Of a DNA stretch of 64,000 nt, positions 54,481 to 64,000 are shown one piece after another. Under the pieces are notes generated by a model. That model saw nothing but the letters and a program-made list of their open reading frames with translations. It did no database searches and was not told where the DNA came from. A program made the translations under genes and the position numbers. The stretch comes from Actinopolyspora halophila DSM 43834 (lineage in GTDB: Bacteria; Actinomycetota; Actinomycetes; Mycobacteriales; Pseudonocardiaceae), in the NCBI RefSeq assembly GCF_000371785.1, contig NZ_AQUI01000002.1, forward strand, positions 1,529,276-1,593,275, in the 5' to 3' direction. Numbering within the stretch: position 1 is the stretch's first letter; every line of letters starts with the position of its first letter.

Positions 54481-55917
54481 TTACAGCGGGATGTTTCCGT
54501 GGTCACCGCGCTTGTCCGGCACGGAGTCCAACGCCCGCGCGATCCGCTCGCGGGTGCTCGACGGGTCGATGACCTCGTCGACGACCCCGATCGAACGGGC
54601 CCGGTCGACGCCTCCGGCCACCCGCTGGTGCTCCTCGGCCAGTCGATCCTGCAGAGCCTCGCGCTCCTCCTCCGGAGCGGCGGCGATCTCCTTGCGGTGC
54701 AGAATTCCCACGGCGGCGCGAGCTCCCATGACGGCCAGCTCGGCCTCCGGCCAGGCGAAGACCGCGCTGGCACCGAGCGAGCGGGCGTTCATGGCTATGT
54801 AGGCTCCGCCGTAGGACTTGCGGGTGACGAGGGTGACGCGGGGGACCACGGCTTCCCCGAAGGCGTGGAGCAGTTTCGCGCCGCGGCGGACCACGCCGCC
54901 CCACTCCTGGTCCACGCCGGGTAGATAGCCCGGAACATCGACCAGCACCACGAGGGGGATGCCGAAGGCGTCGCACATCCGCACGAACCGGGCGGCCTTC
55001 TCGGCGGACAGCGAGTCCAGACAACCGCCCTTGCGGATCGGGTTGTTGGCCAGCACTCCCACGGTCCTGCCGCCGAGCCTGCCCAGCCCGGTGACCATGT
55101 TCGGGGCCCACTTGGCCTGGAGCTCCTCGAAGACGGCCGTCCCGGCCTCATCGGTGTCCAGAATCCCCCGGACCACGGGTTTCACCTCGTAGGCACGTCG
55201 CGCCGTCTCGGGAAGCAGCGCACGCAGGTCCTGCCGGTCACCCGTGGTCTCGTGGTCGAACTCGCCCTGGGCGGCCATCAGTCCGGTCACCCGGCGGGCA
55301 CGCAGGTAGGCGTCCGGCTCGTCGGAGGCGACCACGTGCACCACACCGGACTTGGAGCCGTGCGCCTCGGCGCCGCCGAGGCCTTCCTGGTCGATCTCCT
55401 CCCCGGTCACGCTGCGCACCACGTCGGGGCCGGTGATGAACACCCTGCCCGCGGGAGCCATGACGACCACGTCGGTCAATGCCGGGCCGTAAGCGGCTCC
55501 GCCCGCGGCCGGCCCGAGCACCACCGATATCTGGGGCACTCGACCGGAGGCCCGGATCATCGCCGCGAACACCTGGCCGACGGCGTCCAGGGCCTGGACC
55601 CCTTCGGGAAGCCGTGCACCACCCGAGTGCCACACCCCGAGCACCGGGCAGCCCTCCTCCAGCGCGGTGTCGATGGCTCCCACGATGCGCGAGCACCCCT
55701 CGGACCCCATGGCGCCGCCCTTCACCGTTCCGTCGGTGCAGTAGGCGATCACGGGGGAACCGTCGATCCGACCGCGCACGGTCAGCACGCCGCTGCTGTC
55801 CCGCTCGTACAGCGGGACCGGTGAGTCGGCGTCCAGCAGCTGGGAAAGCCGCAGCTCGGGATCGCGAGGGTCCCAGTCGATTCCCGAGGTCTCTTGGTGG
55901 GAGGCAAGCGCTGTCAC
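54481..55917 (-). CDS. accD: Acyl-CoA carboxylase beta (carboxyltransferase) subunit
   Basis: 478 residues from GTG 55917, with GGAG 5 nt upstream. Both crotonase-like halves are present: VWHSGGARLPEGVQALDAVGQVFAAMI, GPAAGGAAYGPALTDVV, then GLGRLGGRTVGVLANNP, DVPGYLPGVDQEW and RKSYGGAYIAMNAR. Position at the end of the fab cluster points to the malonyl-CoA-forming enzyme (AccD6-type); the biotinylated alpha subunit must be elsewhere. Confidence 0.92.
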   Translation of the reverse strand: MTALASHQETSGIDWDPRDPELRLSQLLDADSPVPLYERDSSGVLTVRGRIDGSPVIAYCTDGTVKGGAMGSEGCSRIVGAIDTALEEGCPVLGVWHSGGARLPEGVQALDAVGQVFAAMIRASGRVPQISVVLGPAAGGAAYGPALTDVVVMAPAGRVFITGPDVVRSVTGEEIDQEGLGGAEAHGSKSGVVHVVASDEPDAYLRARRVTGLMAAQGEFDHETTGDRQDLRALLPETARRAYEVKPVVRGILDTDEAGTAVFEELQAKWAPNMVTGLGRLGGRTVGVLANNPIRKGGCLDSLSAEKAARFVRMCDAFGIPLVVLVDVPGYLPGVDQEWGGVVRRGAKLLHAFGEAVVPRVTLVTRKSYGGAYIAMNARSLGASAVFAWPEAELAVMGARAAVGILHRKEIAAAPEEEREALQDRLAEEHQRVAGGVDRARSIGVVDEVIDPSSTRERIARALDSVPDKRGDHGNIPL

Positions 55918-56035
55918 GGGTGCTCCGATGCTGACTGACGATGAGTGATGTCGGTTGCTCGTCGGTAGGGAGTGCGGATTCCGCCCGTGGTGGTGACGGA
56001 ACCCGCACACCGGCGTTTCCGGTCCCCGGCCGTGC

Positions 56036-57283
56036 TCACGCCCGGGTGAAGGCCAGTGCGACGTTGTGGCCGCCGAAGCCGAAGGAGTCGTTGACCGCAG
56101 CGTTCAGCGTCTTCTTCCTCGGCTCGCCCGCGACGACCTCGAGCTCGACCTTCGGATCGGGGTTGTCCAGGTTCCGCGTGGCCGGAATCACCCCGTTGTA
56201 CAGCGAAAGCACCGTGGCGATGCTCTCCACTGCGCCGGCTCCGCCGACGATGTGCCCCAGCGCCCCCTTGGGAGCCGTGAGCAGCACGTGATCCCCGAGC
56301 GCCTTGCGGATGGCCGTGGCCTCTCCCACGTCCCCCACCACCGTGGCGGTGGCGTGCGCGTTGACGTGCTCGATGTCCGTGGTGGACAGCTCCGCCGTTC
56401 CTATGGCCGTGTTGATCGCGTTGATCTGCCCGAGACCATCCGGGTGGGAACCGGTTATGTGATAGGCGTCGGCGGTGATGCCCGCCCCGGCGAGCCGGGC
56501 GTAGACCCTGGCTCCCCTGGCCGCGGCGTGCTCGGCGCTTTCCAGCACCAGCACGCCCGAGCCCTCGCCCATCACGAAGCCGTCCCGGTCGGTGTCGAAC
56601 GGCCGCGAGGCACCCTCGGGGTCGTCGTTGCGGGTGCTCAACGTGCGCGACTGCGAGAACCCGGCCACGGTGATCGGCCGGATGCAGGCCTCGGCCCCAC
56701 CGGCGACCACGACGTCGGCACGACCCGCACGGATCATGTCGAGCGCGTTGGCCAGCCCCTCGGCTCCCGACGCGCAGGCCGATGCGGGCGTGTGCACACC
56801 GGCCCTGGCCTTGAGCTCGAGGCTCACGTGCGCGGCCGGGCCGTTGGGCATCAGCATCGGCACCGTCAGCGGGGAAACCTTGCGCAGGCCCTGCGACTTC
56901 AGGATCTCGTGCTGGTCGAGCAGTGTGCTGGGGCCACCCACTCCGGTGCCGATGGAGACCCCGAGTCGGTCGGGGTCGACCGGCTGGTTCTCCTCGTCCG
57001 GCAGTTCGAACCCGGCATCCGACCACGCCTGCCGCGCGGCGATGAGCGCGACCTGCTCACAGCGATCCATGCGCCGCAGGCGTACCCGGGGGAGCACCTC
57101 GGAGGGTTCCACAGCGAGCGGTGCCGCGATCTTGGCGGGCAGCTCGTAGGTGTCGACCCAGTCCTCGGCGATCGTGCGGCCGCCGCTGGCACCGTTCAAC
57201 AAACCGTCCCAGGTGGACGCGACGTCCCCGCCGAGCGGAGTCGTCGCGCCCATCCCGGTGATCACAACGTCCTTGGTCGTCAT
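56036..57283 (-). CDS. fabF: Beta-ketoacyl-ACP synthase II
   Basis: 415 residues. Active-site Cys170 in TPASACASGAEG, then VNAHATATVVGD and PKGALGHIVGGAGAVE supply the two histidines, and FGFGGHNVALAF is the C-terminal loop. It elongates acyl-ACP with malonyl-ACP. The ATG overlaps the acpP stop. Confidence 0.96.
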   Translation of the reverse strand: MTTKDVVITGMGATTPLGGDVASTWDGLLNGASGGRTIAEDWVDTYELPAKIAAPLAVEPSEVLPRVRLRRMDRCEQVALIAARQAWSDAGFELPDEENQPVDPDRLGVSIGTGVGGPSTLLDQHEILKSQGLRKVSPLTVPMLMPNGPAAHVSLELKARAGVHTPASACASGAEGLANALDMIRAGRADVVVAGGAEACIRPITVAGFSQSRTLSTRNDDPEGASRPFDTDRDGFVMGEGSGVLVLESAEHAAARGARVYARLAGAGITADAYHITGSHPDGLGQINAINTAIGTAELSTTDIEHVNAHATATVVGDVGEATAIRKALGDHVLLTAPKGALGHIVGGAGAVESIATVLSLYNGVIPATRNLDNPDPKVELEVVAGEPRKKTLNAAVNDSFGFGGHNVALAFTRA

Positions 57284-57519
57284 GCGTTCTTGACGATGTA
57301 GTCCACCGCATCGCCCACGGTCTTGAGGTTGGCCAGTTCGTCATCGGGGATCTTGACCCCGAACTTGTCCTCGGCCTGGACGGCGATCTCCACCATGGAA
57401 AGCGAATCGATGTCCAGGTCGTCGACGAACGACTTGTCGACGGAGACCTCCTCGGCGTCGACACCGGCGACCTCTTCCACGATGGTCGCCAGGCCCTGGG
57501 TGATTTCCTCGTTCGCCAC
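57280..57519 (-). CDS. acpP: Acyl carrier protein
   Basis: 79 residues, acidic four-helix protein. DLDIDSLSMVEIAVQAEDKFGVKIPDDEL contains the phosphopantetheine Ser39. It carries growing acyl chains between FabD, FabH and FabF, whose genes flank it. Confidence 0.97.
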   Translation of the reverse strand: MANEEITQGLATIVEEVAGVDAEEVSVDKSFVDDLDIDSLSMVEIAVQAEDKFGVKIPDDELANLKTVGDAVDYIVKNA

Positions 57520-57589
57520 GTTCGGTCCTTTCTGTTTCGAACAAATAGCTCGGGGCTCCGTGCCGGGAACTACCCCGTGGAGCCGGTGT

Positions 57590-58573
57590 TCACGGACAGA
57601 TGATCACTTGGCCCGCGTAGGACAACCCTGCCCCGAAGCCGACCAGCAGCAGCACGTCACCGCTGTTCACCTCTCCGGACGACCGCATGTGGTCGATCGC
57701 CAGCGGGATGGACGCGGCCGACGTGTTGCCGGAATGCACGATGTCACGGGCGACCACGAGGTCGTCACGGGCTCCCTGGTTCTGCAGTTTCTTGGCGATG
57801 GCCTCGACGATGCGCAGGTTGGCCTGATGGGCGACCAGGACATCCACGTCGGACAGCTGCAGACCGGCCCGCTCCACCGCGCGGGTGGCCACGGGGGCCA
57901 CTTCCGAGGTCGCCCAGCGGAAGACGGTCTGCCCCTCCTGGTAGATGTAGCGGTTCTCCCGCAGGTAGATGGTGTCCACCATGTCGCCGGCGCTACCGAG
58001 CGTGGCCGGTCCGATGGACGGCTGCTCGGCGGGGGAGACCACTGCCGCCCCCGCGCCGTCGGCGAAGATGATGCAGTTCGCCCTGTCCTGCCAGTCGAGC
58101 CATTCCTGGAAGCGCTCCGCCCCGATCACCAGGACGTTGCGCGCCGAACCGGCACGTATGAAGTCCGAGGCGGTGTTCAGGGCGTAGCAGAATCCCGCAC
58201 AGGCCGCGTTGAGGTCGAACGCCCCGGGGGCCTTGATGCCGATCCGGTCGGCCACCTGGGCGGCGGCGTTCGGGATCGGCCCCGGCATCGTGCAGGTGGC
58301 GATGATCACCTGGTCCACATCGGCGGGGGACAGCCCCGCGTCGGCGATCGCCTTGGAGCCGGCCTCGACGGCCATGCTCACCACGGTCTGGTCGTGTTCA
58401 CCGAGCCTGCGGCTGACGATGCCGACACGCTGCTGGATCCACTCGTCGTTGGTGTCCACGGTGCGTGCCAGGTCGTCGTTGGTGACGACCCGGTTGCCCT
58501 GCGCACTACCGAAACCCACGACCCGCGTGGCGTTGGGGCCCTCGGTGAGGCTCAATGTCGACGTCTTGCTCAC
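57590..58573 (-). CDS. fabH: Beta-ketoacyl-ACP synthase III
   Basis: 327 residues from GTG 58573, overlapping the fabD stop (GTGA). Triad: Cys125 in LNAACAGFCYAL, His in LVAHQANLRI and Asn in HSGNTSAASIPLA. It starts chains by condensing an acyl-CoA with malonyl-ACP; in actinomycetes branched starters are common, but specificity cannot be read here. Confidence 0.96.
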   Translation of the reverse strand: MSKTSTLSLTEGPNATRVVGFGSAQGNRVVTNDDLARTVDTNDEWIQQRVGIVSRRLGEHDQTVVSMAVEAGSKAIADAGLSPADVDQVIIATCTMPGPIPNAAAQVADRIGIKAPGAFDLNAACAGFCYALNTASDFIRAGSARNVLVIGAERFQEWLDWQDRANCIIFADGAGAAVVSPAEQPSIGPATLGSAGDMVDTIYLRENRYIYQEGQTVFRWATSEVAPVATRAVERAGLQLSDVDVLVAHQANLRIVEAIAKKLQNQGARDDLVVARDIVHSGNTSAASIPLAIDHMRSSGEVNSGDVLLLVGFGAGLSYAGQVIICP

Positions 58574-59526
58574 GAGTCGTTCTCCGAATCGGTCTGGCCG
58601 TGGGAGGCCAGCGCGTTCGCGGCCTTGTCCAGGTCGGTGGGTGTCTTCACGGCGACCGCCTGGGTGCCCTTGAGTTCCCGGCGGACCATGCCCGACAGGG
58701 TTCCCGCGGGGGGAAGCTCGACCACGGAGGTCACACCGCGTTCGTCGAGCGTGGCCATGCAGGAGTCCCAGCGGACGGGCTGGGTGACCTGCTCGACCAA
58801 CCTGCGCAGTATCTCCGTGCCGTCGGTCAGCGCGGCGCCGTCCGCGTTGGACAGCATCGGGCGCCGTGCGTTCTTCGGGGAGAGCTTGTCCGCGTGGATC
58901 GAGAGGGCCTCCCGCGCGGGGGACATGAACGCCGTGTGGAAGGCGCCCGCGACCGCCAGCGGACGTACCCTGCTGCCCTCGGGCGGCTCGGCGGCGAGTT
59001 TCTCGAGGGCGTCCGCACGGCCCGCCGCCACGATCTGTCCGGCTCCGTTGCGGTTGGCCGGTTGCAGACCGAGCTCGGACAGGCGGGAGAGCACGTCCTC
59101 CGGAGAGCCTCCGAGCACCGCCGACATGCCGGTCGGCTCGAGAGCGCACGCCGCGGCCATTTCCCTGCCACGCACCGCCGCGAGGGACATCGCGTCGGAG
59201 AAACCGAGCACTCCGGCGAGCGCGGCCGCGGCCAGTTCGCCGATGGAGTGACCAGCCACGGGAAGGTCCCGCGGAAGGCTTCCCAGCCGGCTCTCCAGCC
59301 GTTCGGCCGCGAGCAGCGCGTTGGCCACCACCAGGGGTTGGGTTACCGAGGTGTCCTTGATCTCTTCGGCGTCCGCGGTGGTACCGAGCCGGATCAGGTC
59401 GAGACCGGTGATCTCGGACCACTCGGTCAGACGTTGCTCTGTTCCGTCCAGTTCCAGCCACGGTTGGAGCATGCCGGGCGTTTGGGCGCCCTGGCCGGGA
59501 GCTAACAGCGCGATCACACTCAACAC
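58570..59526 (-). CDS. fabD: Malonyl CoA-ACP transacylase
   Basis: 318 residues (ATG 59526; GTG 59517 is an alternative). LLAPGQGAQTPGM, nucleophile Ser94 in VAGHSIGELAAAALAG, and catalytic His in AGAFHTAFMSPA. It transfers malonyl from CoA to ACP. First gene of the fab operon. Confidence 0.96.
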   Translation of the reverse strand: MLSVIALLAPGQGAQTPGMLQPWLELDGTEQRLTEWSEITGLDLIRLGTTADAEEIKDTSVTQPLVVANALLAAERLESRLGSLPRDLPVAGHSIGELAAAALAGVLGFSDAMSLAAVRGREMAAACALEPTGMSAVLGGSPEDVLSRLSELGLQPANRNGAGQIVAAGRADALEKLAAEPPEGSRVRPLAVAGAFHTAFMSPAREALSIHADKLSPKNARRPMLSNADGAALTDGTEILRRLVEQVTQPVRWDSCMATLDERGVTSVVELPPAGTLSGMVRRELKGTQAVAVKTPTDLDKAANALASHGQTDSENDS

Positions 59527-59583
59527 TGAACACGTTCGTACCGGGTGTACGTGATGCCGCCACCAACGAAGTCAGCCCGAAAA

Positions 59584-59604
59584 ATTTGTGGAGACCCTAC
59601 AAAT
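59584..59604. promoter_or_regulatory. Inverted repeat upstream of fabD, candidate FasR operator
   Basis: ATTTGT-GGAGACCCT-ACAAAT, perfect 6-bp arms, sits 58 bp upstream of the fabD start in an AT-rich island. TTTGT/ACAAA half-sites resemble the sites reported for the FasR activator in Streptomyces, from memory, though the spacing differs. The fasR-like gene is the next gene upstream. Confidence 0.5.
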
Positions 59605-59767
59605 CAGGCCTGTGACACAACCGTTATCCAGGCGTGTGCGGTCGTCGACCACGACGAACGGGTGTGAGTCGGGACAACAGTCCGTCCGATTCTCCGCTGC
59701 GTGAGCGAGCCTACACACCTGATGACGAGCGTTCCAAAACTACGCGAGGGCTCGTGTCGCGCGGTCT

Positions 59768-60991
59768 TCACCAGAGTCCGCGCGACTTGGCGAGCCTGCC
59801 CACCCCGAGCGCCACCCGCAACGTGTGCGCTCCACGGGGGTTCGAGGGGGTACGTCCCGTGATCTCCGAGATCCTCCGCAGCCGGTAGCGGACCGTGTTC
59901 GGGTGCACGTACAGCTTGCGCGCACAGCTCTCCAACACGCCACCGACCTCGAGGTAGGTGTCCAGGGTCTCCATGAGAGCTCCTCCCGAATCGGTCAGCG
60001 GGAGCACGATCCCCTCGACCAGCAGCCGCTCTGCCTCCGGATCCCCGGCCAACGCGCGTTCGGGGAGCAGGTCCTCGGACGCCACGGGACGTGGAGCGTC
60101 GGGCCAGGCCACCACCGCGCGCAGTCCCGACATGGCGTCCCCGGCCGAGCGATGCGCCTCGGCCAGGCTGGAAACCGTGGGGCCGACGACGACGGCCCCC
60201 TCCCCGAAGGCCTCCGCGAGCGTGCCGGCGGGATCCCGCACCGCGCGTCCGTCCGAGGCCTCGCCGAACACCACGACCAGCCTGGTCCCCTGCACGCCGA
60301 GCAGCACCGACCTTCCGGCGCGGGCGGCCCTGCTGCGCACTTGGTAGACGATGCTCGGGGGGTCGTCGGAAGGGGCGCTGCCCACGAGCACGGTGGCCTC
60401 CGAAGAGGGCTCCCAGCCGAGCGCGGCCGCGCGGGAGAGCAGGGACTCCTCCGTGTCGCCCCGGACGATTCCGTCGACGACGAGGGCTTCCAGCCGCGCG
60501 TCCCAGGCGCCTCTGGCCTCGGCCGCTGCCGCGTAGGAGGTGGCGGCGGCGAAAGCTATCTCGCGCGTGTAGCGCAGTATCGACTCCGTCAGCAGCACCC
60601 GCTCGGAGTCGTCCTTGGCGAGGTCGGGGAGCTGCTGTTCGAACACGTCGATGGCCGTGCGGACCATTTCGAGCGTCTGGCGCAGGCTCACCCAGCGCGA
60701 GAGGTCCCGCGGGGCCGCGCGGAAGGCTTCGGCGGTGAGCCGGATGGCCTCGGTGGGGTCCTGTAGCCAGGAGACGAAGTTGGAGACCCCGGTCTGGGTG
60801 ACCAGCAGCACGTTGGAACGCTGATCGGCGGGAAGTCTGGAGAACCACGGAAGCCGCTGTTCCATGGCGGTGATGCTCGCGGTGGCCAGGCCACCGGAGG
60901 CGCGTTCCAGTCGTCGTAGGGTGCTGGCCGACAGCTCGGTCCCGGCCGAACCCGAAGTGCCGCTCTCCTCGTCCCCGCCCTGCATGGTCAC
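59768..60991 (-). CDS. fasR: PucR/CdaR-family regulator, FasR-like activator of fatty-acid synthesis
   Basis: 407 residues (GTG 60991 or ATG 60985). A middle GGDEF-like region precedes the PucR C-terminal helix-turn-helix LMETLDTYLEVGGVLESCARKLYVHPNTVRYRLRRISEITGR. Position directly upstream of fabD on the same strand is that of FasR in Streptomyces, which activates the fab operon. The symbol rests on context plus family. Confidence 0.85.
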   Translation of the reverse strand: MTMQGGDEESGTSGSAGTELSASTLRRLERASGGLATASITAMEQRLPWFSRLPADQRSNVLLVTQTGVSNFVSWLQDPTEAIRLTAEAFRAAPRDLSRWVSLRQTLEMVRTAIDVFEQQLPDLAKDDSERVLLTESILRYTREIAFAAATSYAAAAEARGAWDARLEALVVDGIVRGDTEESLLSRAAALGWEPSSEATVLVGSAPSDDPPSIVYQVRSRAARAGRSVLLGVQGTRLVVVFGEASDGRAVRDPAGTLAEAFGEGAVVVGPTVSSLAEAHRSAGDAMSGLRAVVAWPDAPRPVASEDLLPERALAGDPEAERLLVEGIVLPLTDSGGALMETLDTYLEVGGVLESCARKLYVHPNTVRYRLRRISEITGRTPSNPRGAHTLRVALGVGRLAKSRGLW

Positions 60992-61061
60992 CAGGCTCGC
61001 ACGCTCCGGTGAAGCCGGTTGTGGTGGTACGACGGGAGCGCTGTCGGCGTGGAGTCGCGGT

Positions 61062-61334
61062 TCAGCTCCGCGGCTCGTCTCGCTCGTTCTCCACGGCGGA
61101 CCGCGCGGGCTCGTTCGGGTTCCGCGCCGCCTTGCGGTCCCGCACCCGCAGCAGCCTGTTGACGAGGGCGGGTGCCTGCTCGAGTGCCTCCGGATCGTCC
61201 AGCAGACGGTTCAGCCGCTGGTAGTACCTGGTGGCGGATAAGCCGAACCGCTCCTGGACGAGCCGCTCCTTGGTCCCGGAGTGCCGCCACCACTCGTTCT
61301 CGAAGTCGAGGATGGCCCGGTCGGTGTCGTTCAC
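61062..61334 (-). CDS. DUF3263 protein
   Basis: 90 residues from GTG 61334 with GGGAG upstream. NDTDRAILDFENEWWRHSGTKERLVQERFGLSATRYYQRLNRLLDDPEAL is the DUF3263 pattern, a small helix-turn-helix-like actinobacterial protein. The C-terminal 25 residues are charged and disordered. It is commonly found between aceE and the fab region. Function unknown. Confidence 0.88.
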   Translation of the reverse strand: MNDTDRAILDFENEWWRHSGTKERLVQERFGLSATRYYQRLNRLLDDPEALEQAPALVNRLLRVRDRKAARNPNEPARSAVENERDEPRS

Positions 61335-61874
61335 CTGATCTCCCTGGAAGGCGAGACGCGCTGGTCGGTCTCCGCGCCGCGCGTCGCTCGGCCGCCCGCC
61401 GGACGGGCGGGACCGCTCGACACAGAACCGTGCACGGCGTAGATCGGGCCGGACGAGCCCGCTCGGAGCGTGCGAACCGGGCTGTGCGCGGCCTTGGCCG
61501 TGAGGGGAAACCTCCGTCGTCCGGCGAGGCCGTCGGCCCCGGCTCTCGGACTCGCCGAGGAGCTCTTCGGCCGTTTCGCGGCCGGCCGGTCGCTTCGGCG
61601 GTCGTCCCGGTTGTCCGGAAAACCGCTCACCGCGGCGCGGAACCGGGCTCCGGTCCGGAAGTGGACGCGCGGAACCCGAACACTGGGTACCACACCGCGA
61701 GCGGAGGACCACCCTTTCTCGCGCGAACGTGTTCGGTCACACAGCCGGTTCGGGGAGCGGGCCGGTGGCTGCTCGACACGCCCCGCGCCGCCGTGATGTC
61801 GGCGCGGGGCGCCCCGGCCCCTTGCATCCCTTCGCGCGGAGCGCGCCCGCGACGACCGGAACGGGAGATCGCCG
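61335..61874. other. Intergenic region between DUF3263 and aceE
   Basis: 540 bp. No convincing gene; long frames on both strands are Arg/Pro-rich artefacts of high GC. It contains the aceE terminator near its right end and presumably the DUF3263 promoter. Confidence 0.4.
61781..61809 (-). terminator. Stem-loop downstream of aceE
   Basis: CCCCGCGCCG (61781-61790) and CGGCGCGGGG (61800-61809) form a perfect 10-bp stem with a 9-nt loop, 65 bp past the aceE stop. Confidence 0.7.
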
Positions 61875-64000
61875 TCAGGCTTCCCCGGACTCGGAGAGCT
61901 GCGGTCCAGCGGCCTGCGGGTCGGTTATGCGGTACCGCTCGGTCGCTTCGGCGATCCGGGAGTGCTCGATCTCGCCCCGCCGGGCCAGTGCGGCCAGCGT
62001 GGCCACCACCGTCGACTCCGCGTCGACCCGGAAGACCCGTCGTGCGGCGGGCCTGGTGTCGGAGAACCCGAACCCGTCCGTGCCCAGGGTGGTCATGTCC
62101 GTGGGGACCCACGGCCGGATGAGGTCCGGTACGGCGCGCATCCAGTCGCTGACCGCGACCACCGGTCCGGGCTCGTCGCTCAGCACGCGGGTGACGTGCG
62201 ATTGCCGGTCCCGTTCCTCCGTGGAGGTCAGGTTGTCCTGGTCGGCGCGTTCGGCCTCGCGCCGGAGCTCGGTCCAGGAGGTGGCCGACCAGACGTCGGC
62301 GGCCACCCCCCACTCGTCGCGCAGCAACTCCTGGGCACGCAGCGCCTCGGGCATGGTCACCCCCGAGACCAGGATCTGCGCCCGTGGCCCGGAGTCCTGA
62401 TCCGCCCGCCGGTAGCGGTACAGCCCGCGCAGCAGCCCCTCCACGTCGAGACCCTCCGGTTCCGAGGGCTGCTGGTACGGCTCGTTGTAGACGGTGAGGT
62501 AGTAGAAGACGTTCTCGGGGTCCTCGCCGTACATCCTGCGCAGGCCGTCCTTGACGATGTGGGCCAGTTCGAACGCCCAGGCGGGGTCGTAGGAGATCAC
62601 GGCCGGGTTGGTCGCCGCGATCAGCAACGAGTGCCCGTCCGCGTGCTGCAGGCCCTCACCCACGAGCGTGGTGCGGCCCGCCGTGGCCCCGAGCAGGAAA
62701 CCCCGCGTCATCTGGTCTCCCGCCGCCCAGAGCCCGTCCCCGGTGCGCTGGAAGCCGAACATCGAGTAGAAGACGTAGACCGGGATCATGGGCTCGCCGT
62801 GCGTGGCGTAGCTCGTCCCGGCCGCGGTGAACGAGGCCACCGAGCCCGCCTCGTTGATGCCCTCGTGCAGGATCTGCCCCTGGTCGCTCTCCCGGTAGGC
62901 GAGCATCAGCTGGTAGTCCACCGGTGTGTAGTTCTGGCCGGCGGGGTTGTAGATCTTCTGGGACGGGAACATCGAGTCCATCCCGAAGGTGCGGGCCTCG
63001 TCCGGGATGATCGGGACCAGCCGGGGCCCCACCTCGGAGTCCTTGGCGAGCTCCTTCAGCAGGCGGACGAACGCCATGGTCGTGGCGACTTCCTGCTTTC
63101 CGGAGCCCTGCCGCACGACGTCGTAGACCTTGTCGCCGGGAAGCACCAGGGGTTTGGCCCGAGTGCGGCGTTCCGGCAGGTAACCGCCGAGCTTCTCGCG
63201 GCGTTGCCGCAGGTACTGGATCTCGGGGGCCTCCGAGCCGGGGTGGTAGTAGGGCGGGAGGTAGGGGTTCTCGTCCAGCTGGGCGTCCGGGATCGGGATG
63301 CGCAGGCTGTCGCGGAACAGTTTGAGGTCGTCCAGCGCGAGCTTCTTCATCTGGTGGGTGGCGTTGCGGCCCTCGAAGTGCGCCCCGAGCCCGTAGCCCT
63401 TGATGGTCTTGGCCAGGATGACCGTCGGCTGGCCGTGGTGCTCCATCGCGGCCTTGTAGGCGGCGTAGATCTTGCGGTAGTCGTGTCCGCCTCTGCGCAG
63501 CCCCCAGATCTGGTCGTCGGTGTAGTCCTTGACCATGTCCTTGGTGCGCGGGTCCCGTCCGAAGAAGTGCTCGCGCACGAACGCGCCGTCGTTGGCCTTG
63601 TAGGTCTGGTAGTCCCCGTCCGGGGTGCTGTTCATCAGGTTGATCAGCGCGCCGTCCCGGTCCGCGTGCAGCAGCGGGTCCCACTCACGTCCCCAGACGG
63701 TCTTGATTACGTTCCAGCCCGCTCCGCGGAAGAACGCCTCCAGCTCCTGGATGATCTTCCCGTTGCCCCGGACGGGGCCGTCCAGCTGCTGCAGGTTGCA
63801 GTTGATCACGAAAGTGAGGTTGTCCAGTCCCTCGTTCGCGGCCACCTGGAGCATGCCGCGGGACTCCGGCTCGTTCATCTCCCCGTCGCCGAGGAACGCC
63901 CAGACGTGCTGCCTGCTGGTGTCCTTGATCCCCCGGTCCCGCAGGTACCGGTTGAACCGGGCCTGGGCGATCGCGTTCATCGGGGAGAGCCCCATCGAGA
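61875..64000 (-). CDS. aceE: Pyruvate dehydrogenase E1 component, homodimeric type (5' end outside window)
   Basis: The frame is open to the right edge, giving about 708 C-terminal residues of an enzyme usually near 900. The thiamine diphosphate site [17 protein letters not shown] and the following [23 protein letters not shown] are visible, then the transketolase-like central domain ([56 protein letters not shown]). It decarboxylates pyruvate for acetyl-CoA production with AceF and Lpd, and its product feeds the fab genes nearby. The ATG at 63995 is internal, not the start. Confidence 0.97.
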   Translation of the reverse strand, partial: SMGLSPMNAIAQARFNRYLRDRGIKDTSRQHVWAFLGDGEMNEPESRGMLQVAANEGLDNLTFVINCNLQQLDGPVRGNGKIIQELEAFFRGAGWNVIKTVWGREWDPLLHADRDGALINLMNSTPDGDYQTYKANDGAFVREHFFGRDPRTKDMVKDYTDDQIWGLRRGGHDYRKIYAAYKAAMEHHGQPTVILAKTIKGYGLGAHFEGRNATHQMKKLALDDLKLFRDSLRIPIPDAQLDENPYLPPYYHPGSEAPEIQYLRQRREKLGGYLPERRTRAKPLVLPGDKVYDVVRQGSGKQEVATTMAFVRLLKELAKDSEVGPRLVPIIPDEARTFGMDSMFPSQKIYNPAGQNYTPVDYQLMLAYRESDQGQILHEGINEAGSVASFTAAGTSYATHGEPMIPVYVFYSMFGFQRTGDGLWAAGDQMTRGFLLGATAGRTTLVGEGLQHADGHSLLIAATNPAVISYDPAWAFELAHIVKDGLRRMYGEDPENVFYYLTVYNEPYQQPSEPEGLDVEGLLRGLYRYRRADQDSGPRAQILVSGVTMPEALRAQELLRDEWGVAADVWSATSWTELRREAERADQDNLTSTEERDRQSHVTRVLSDEPGPVVAVSDWMRAVPDLIRPWVPTDMTTLGTDGFGFSDTRPAARRVFRVDAESTVVATLAALARRGEIEHSRIAEATERYRITDPQAAGPQLSESGEA

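Noticed and set aside
61335-61874. Possible genes between DUF3263 and aceE
   Set aside because: Frames there are Arg/Pro-rich on both strands, lack ribosome-binding sites and show no family features.

Overview
The window is a high-GC chromosomal segment from an actinomycete. The evidence is the strong G/C third-position codon bias, frequent GTG starts, actinobacteria-only families (DUF3145, DUF3263, SmtB-Zur pair, SigJ-type ECF41 sigma factor, F420-type LLM oxidoreductase) and a gene order close to that of mycobacteria and other Actinomycetales (sir/cysH - hemW - hrcA-dnaJ2-rsmE - phoH-ybeY-CBS-era - recO-uppS - smtB-zur - glyS - dgt-dnaG). A member of the Pseudonocardiales (Saccharopolyspora/Actinopolyspora-like) fits best, but that is inference.

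Layout. 1-2329 (minus): a large modular protein with an SseB-like N-terminus and two ADP-ribosylglycohydrolase domains joined by an acidic repeat linker; it runs off the left edge. 3171-5095: a secreted protein and an FkbM methyltransferase. 5213-11261 (minus): a compact sulfate-assimilation operon headed by a 30-codon leader peptide, then sulfite reductase, a zinc-ribbon microprotein, [4Fe-4S] APS reductase, CysD, CysN and a sirohydrochlorin chelatase. Together these take sulfate to sulfide and supply the siroheme pathway. 11396-16793: hemW, hrcA, dnaJ2, rsmE and a HIT protein. 17029-24701: a rubredoxin/MBL protein, the phoH-ybeY-CBS-cdd-like operon, a divergent MarR/ClC pair, then era. 24836-31835: small membrane proteins, recO, GNAT, uppS, YbjN, convergent smtB-zur, and glyS. 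31881-40121: DUF218, dgt, a serpin, an orphan ECF41 sigma factor, dnaG and a Tam-like methyltransferase. 40308-42562: tRNA-Asn, a small membrane protein, a CAT-anticodon tRNA, and an AT-richer locus of small genes ending in a 27-residue double-CxxC microprotein. 42736-48052: pobA, an LLM oxidoreductase, an ECF sigma/anti-sigma-like pair and a membrane protein. 48480-61334: the type II fatty-acid synthase region (DUF3145 ... accD, fabF, acpP, fabH, fabD, fasR-like PucR), into which a VOC protein, an ABC exporter, a two-component system and a membrane-anchored protein have been placed. 61875-64000 (minus): aceE, running off the right edge. AceE makes acetyl-CoA, AccD contributes to malonyl-CoA, and FabD/FabH/AcpP/FabF use it.

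Most noteworthy beyond genes is a family of about 110-140 bp intergenic repeats (15436, 16796, 25929 and 35510, plus a half copy at 53563). Their outer arms differ in sequence between copies yet remain complementary within a copy, and they enclose a second stem and a conserved loop. That is the pattern of a selected or mobile structured element. Coordinates of starts are judgement calls where GTG/TTG alternatives exist; functions are from recognisable motifs, not from database searches.
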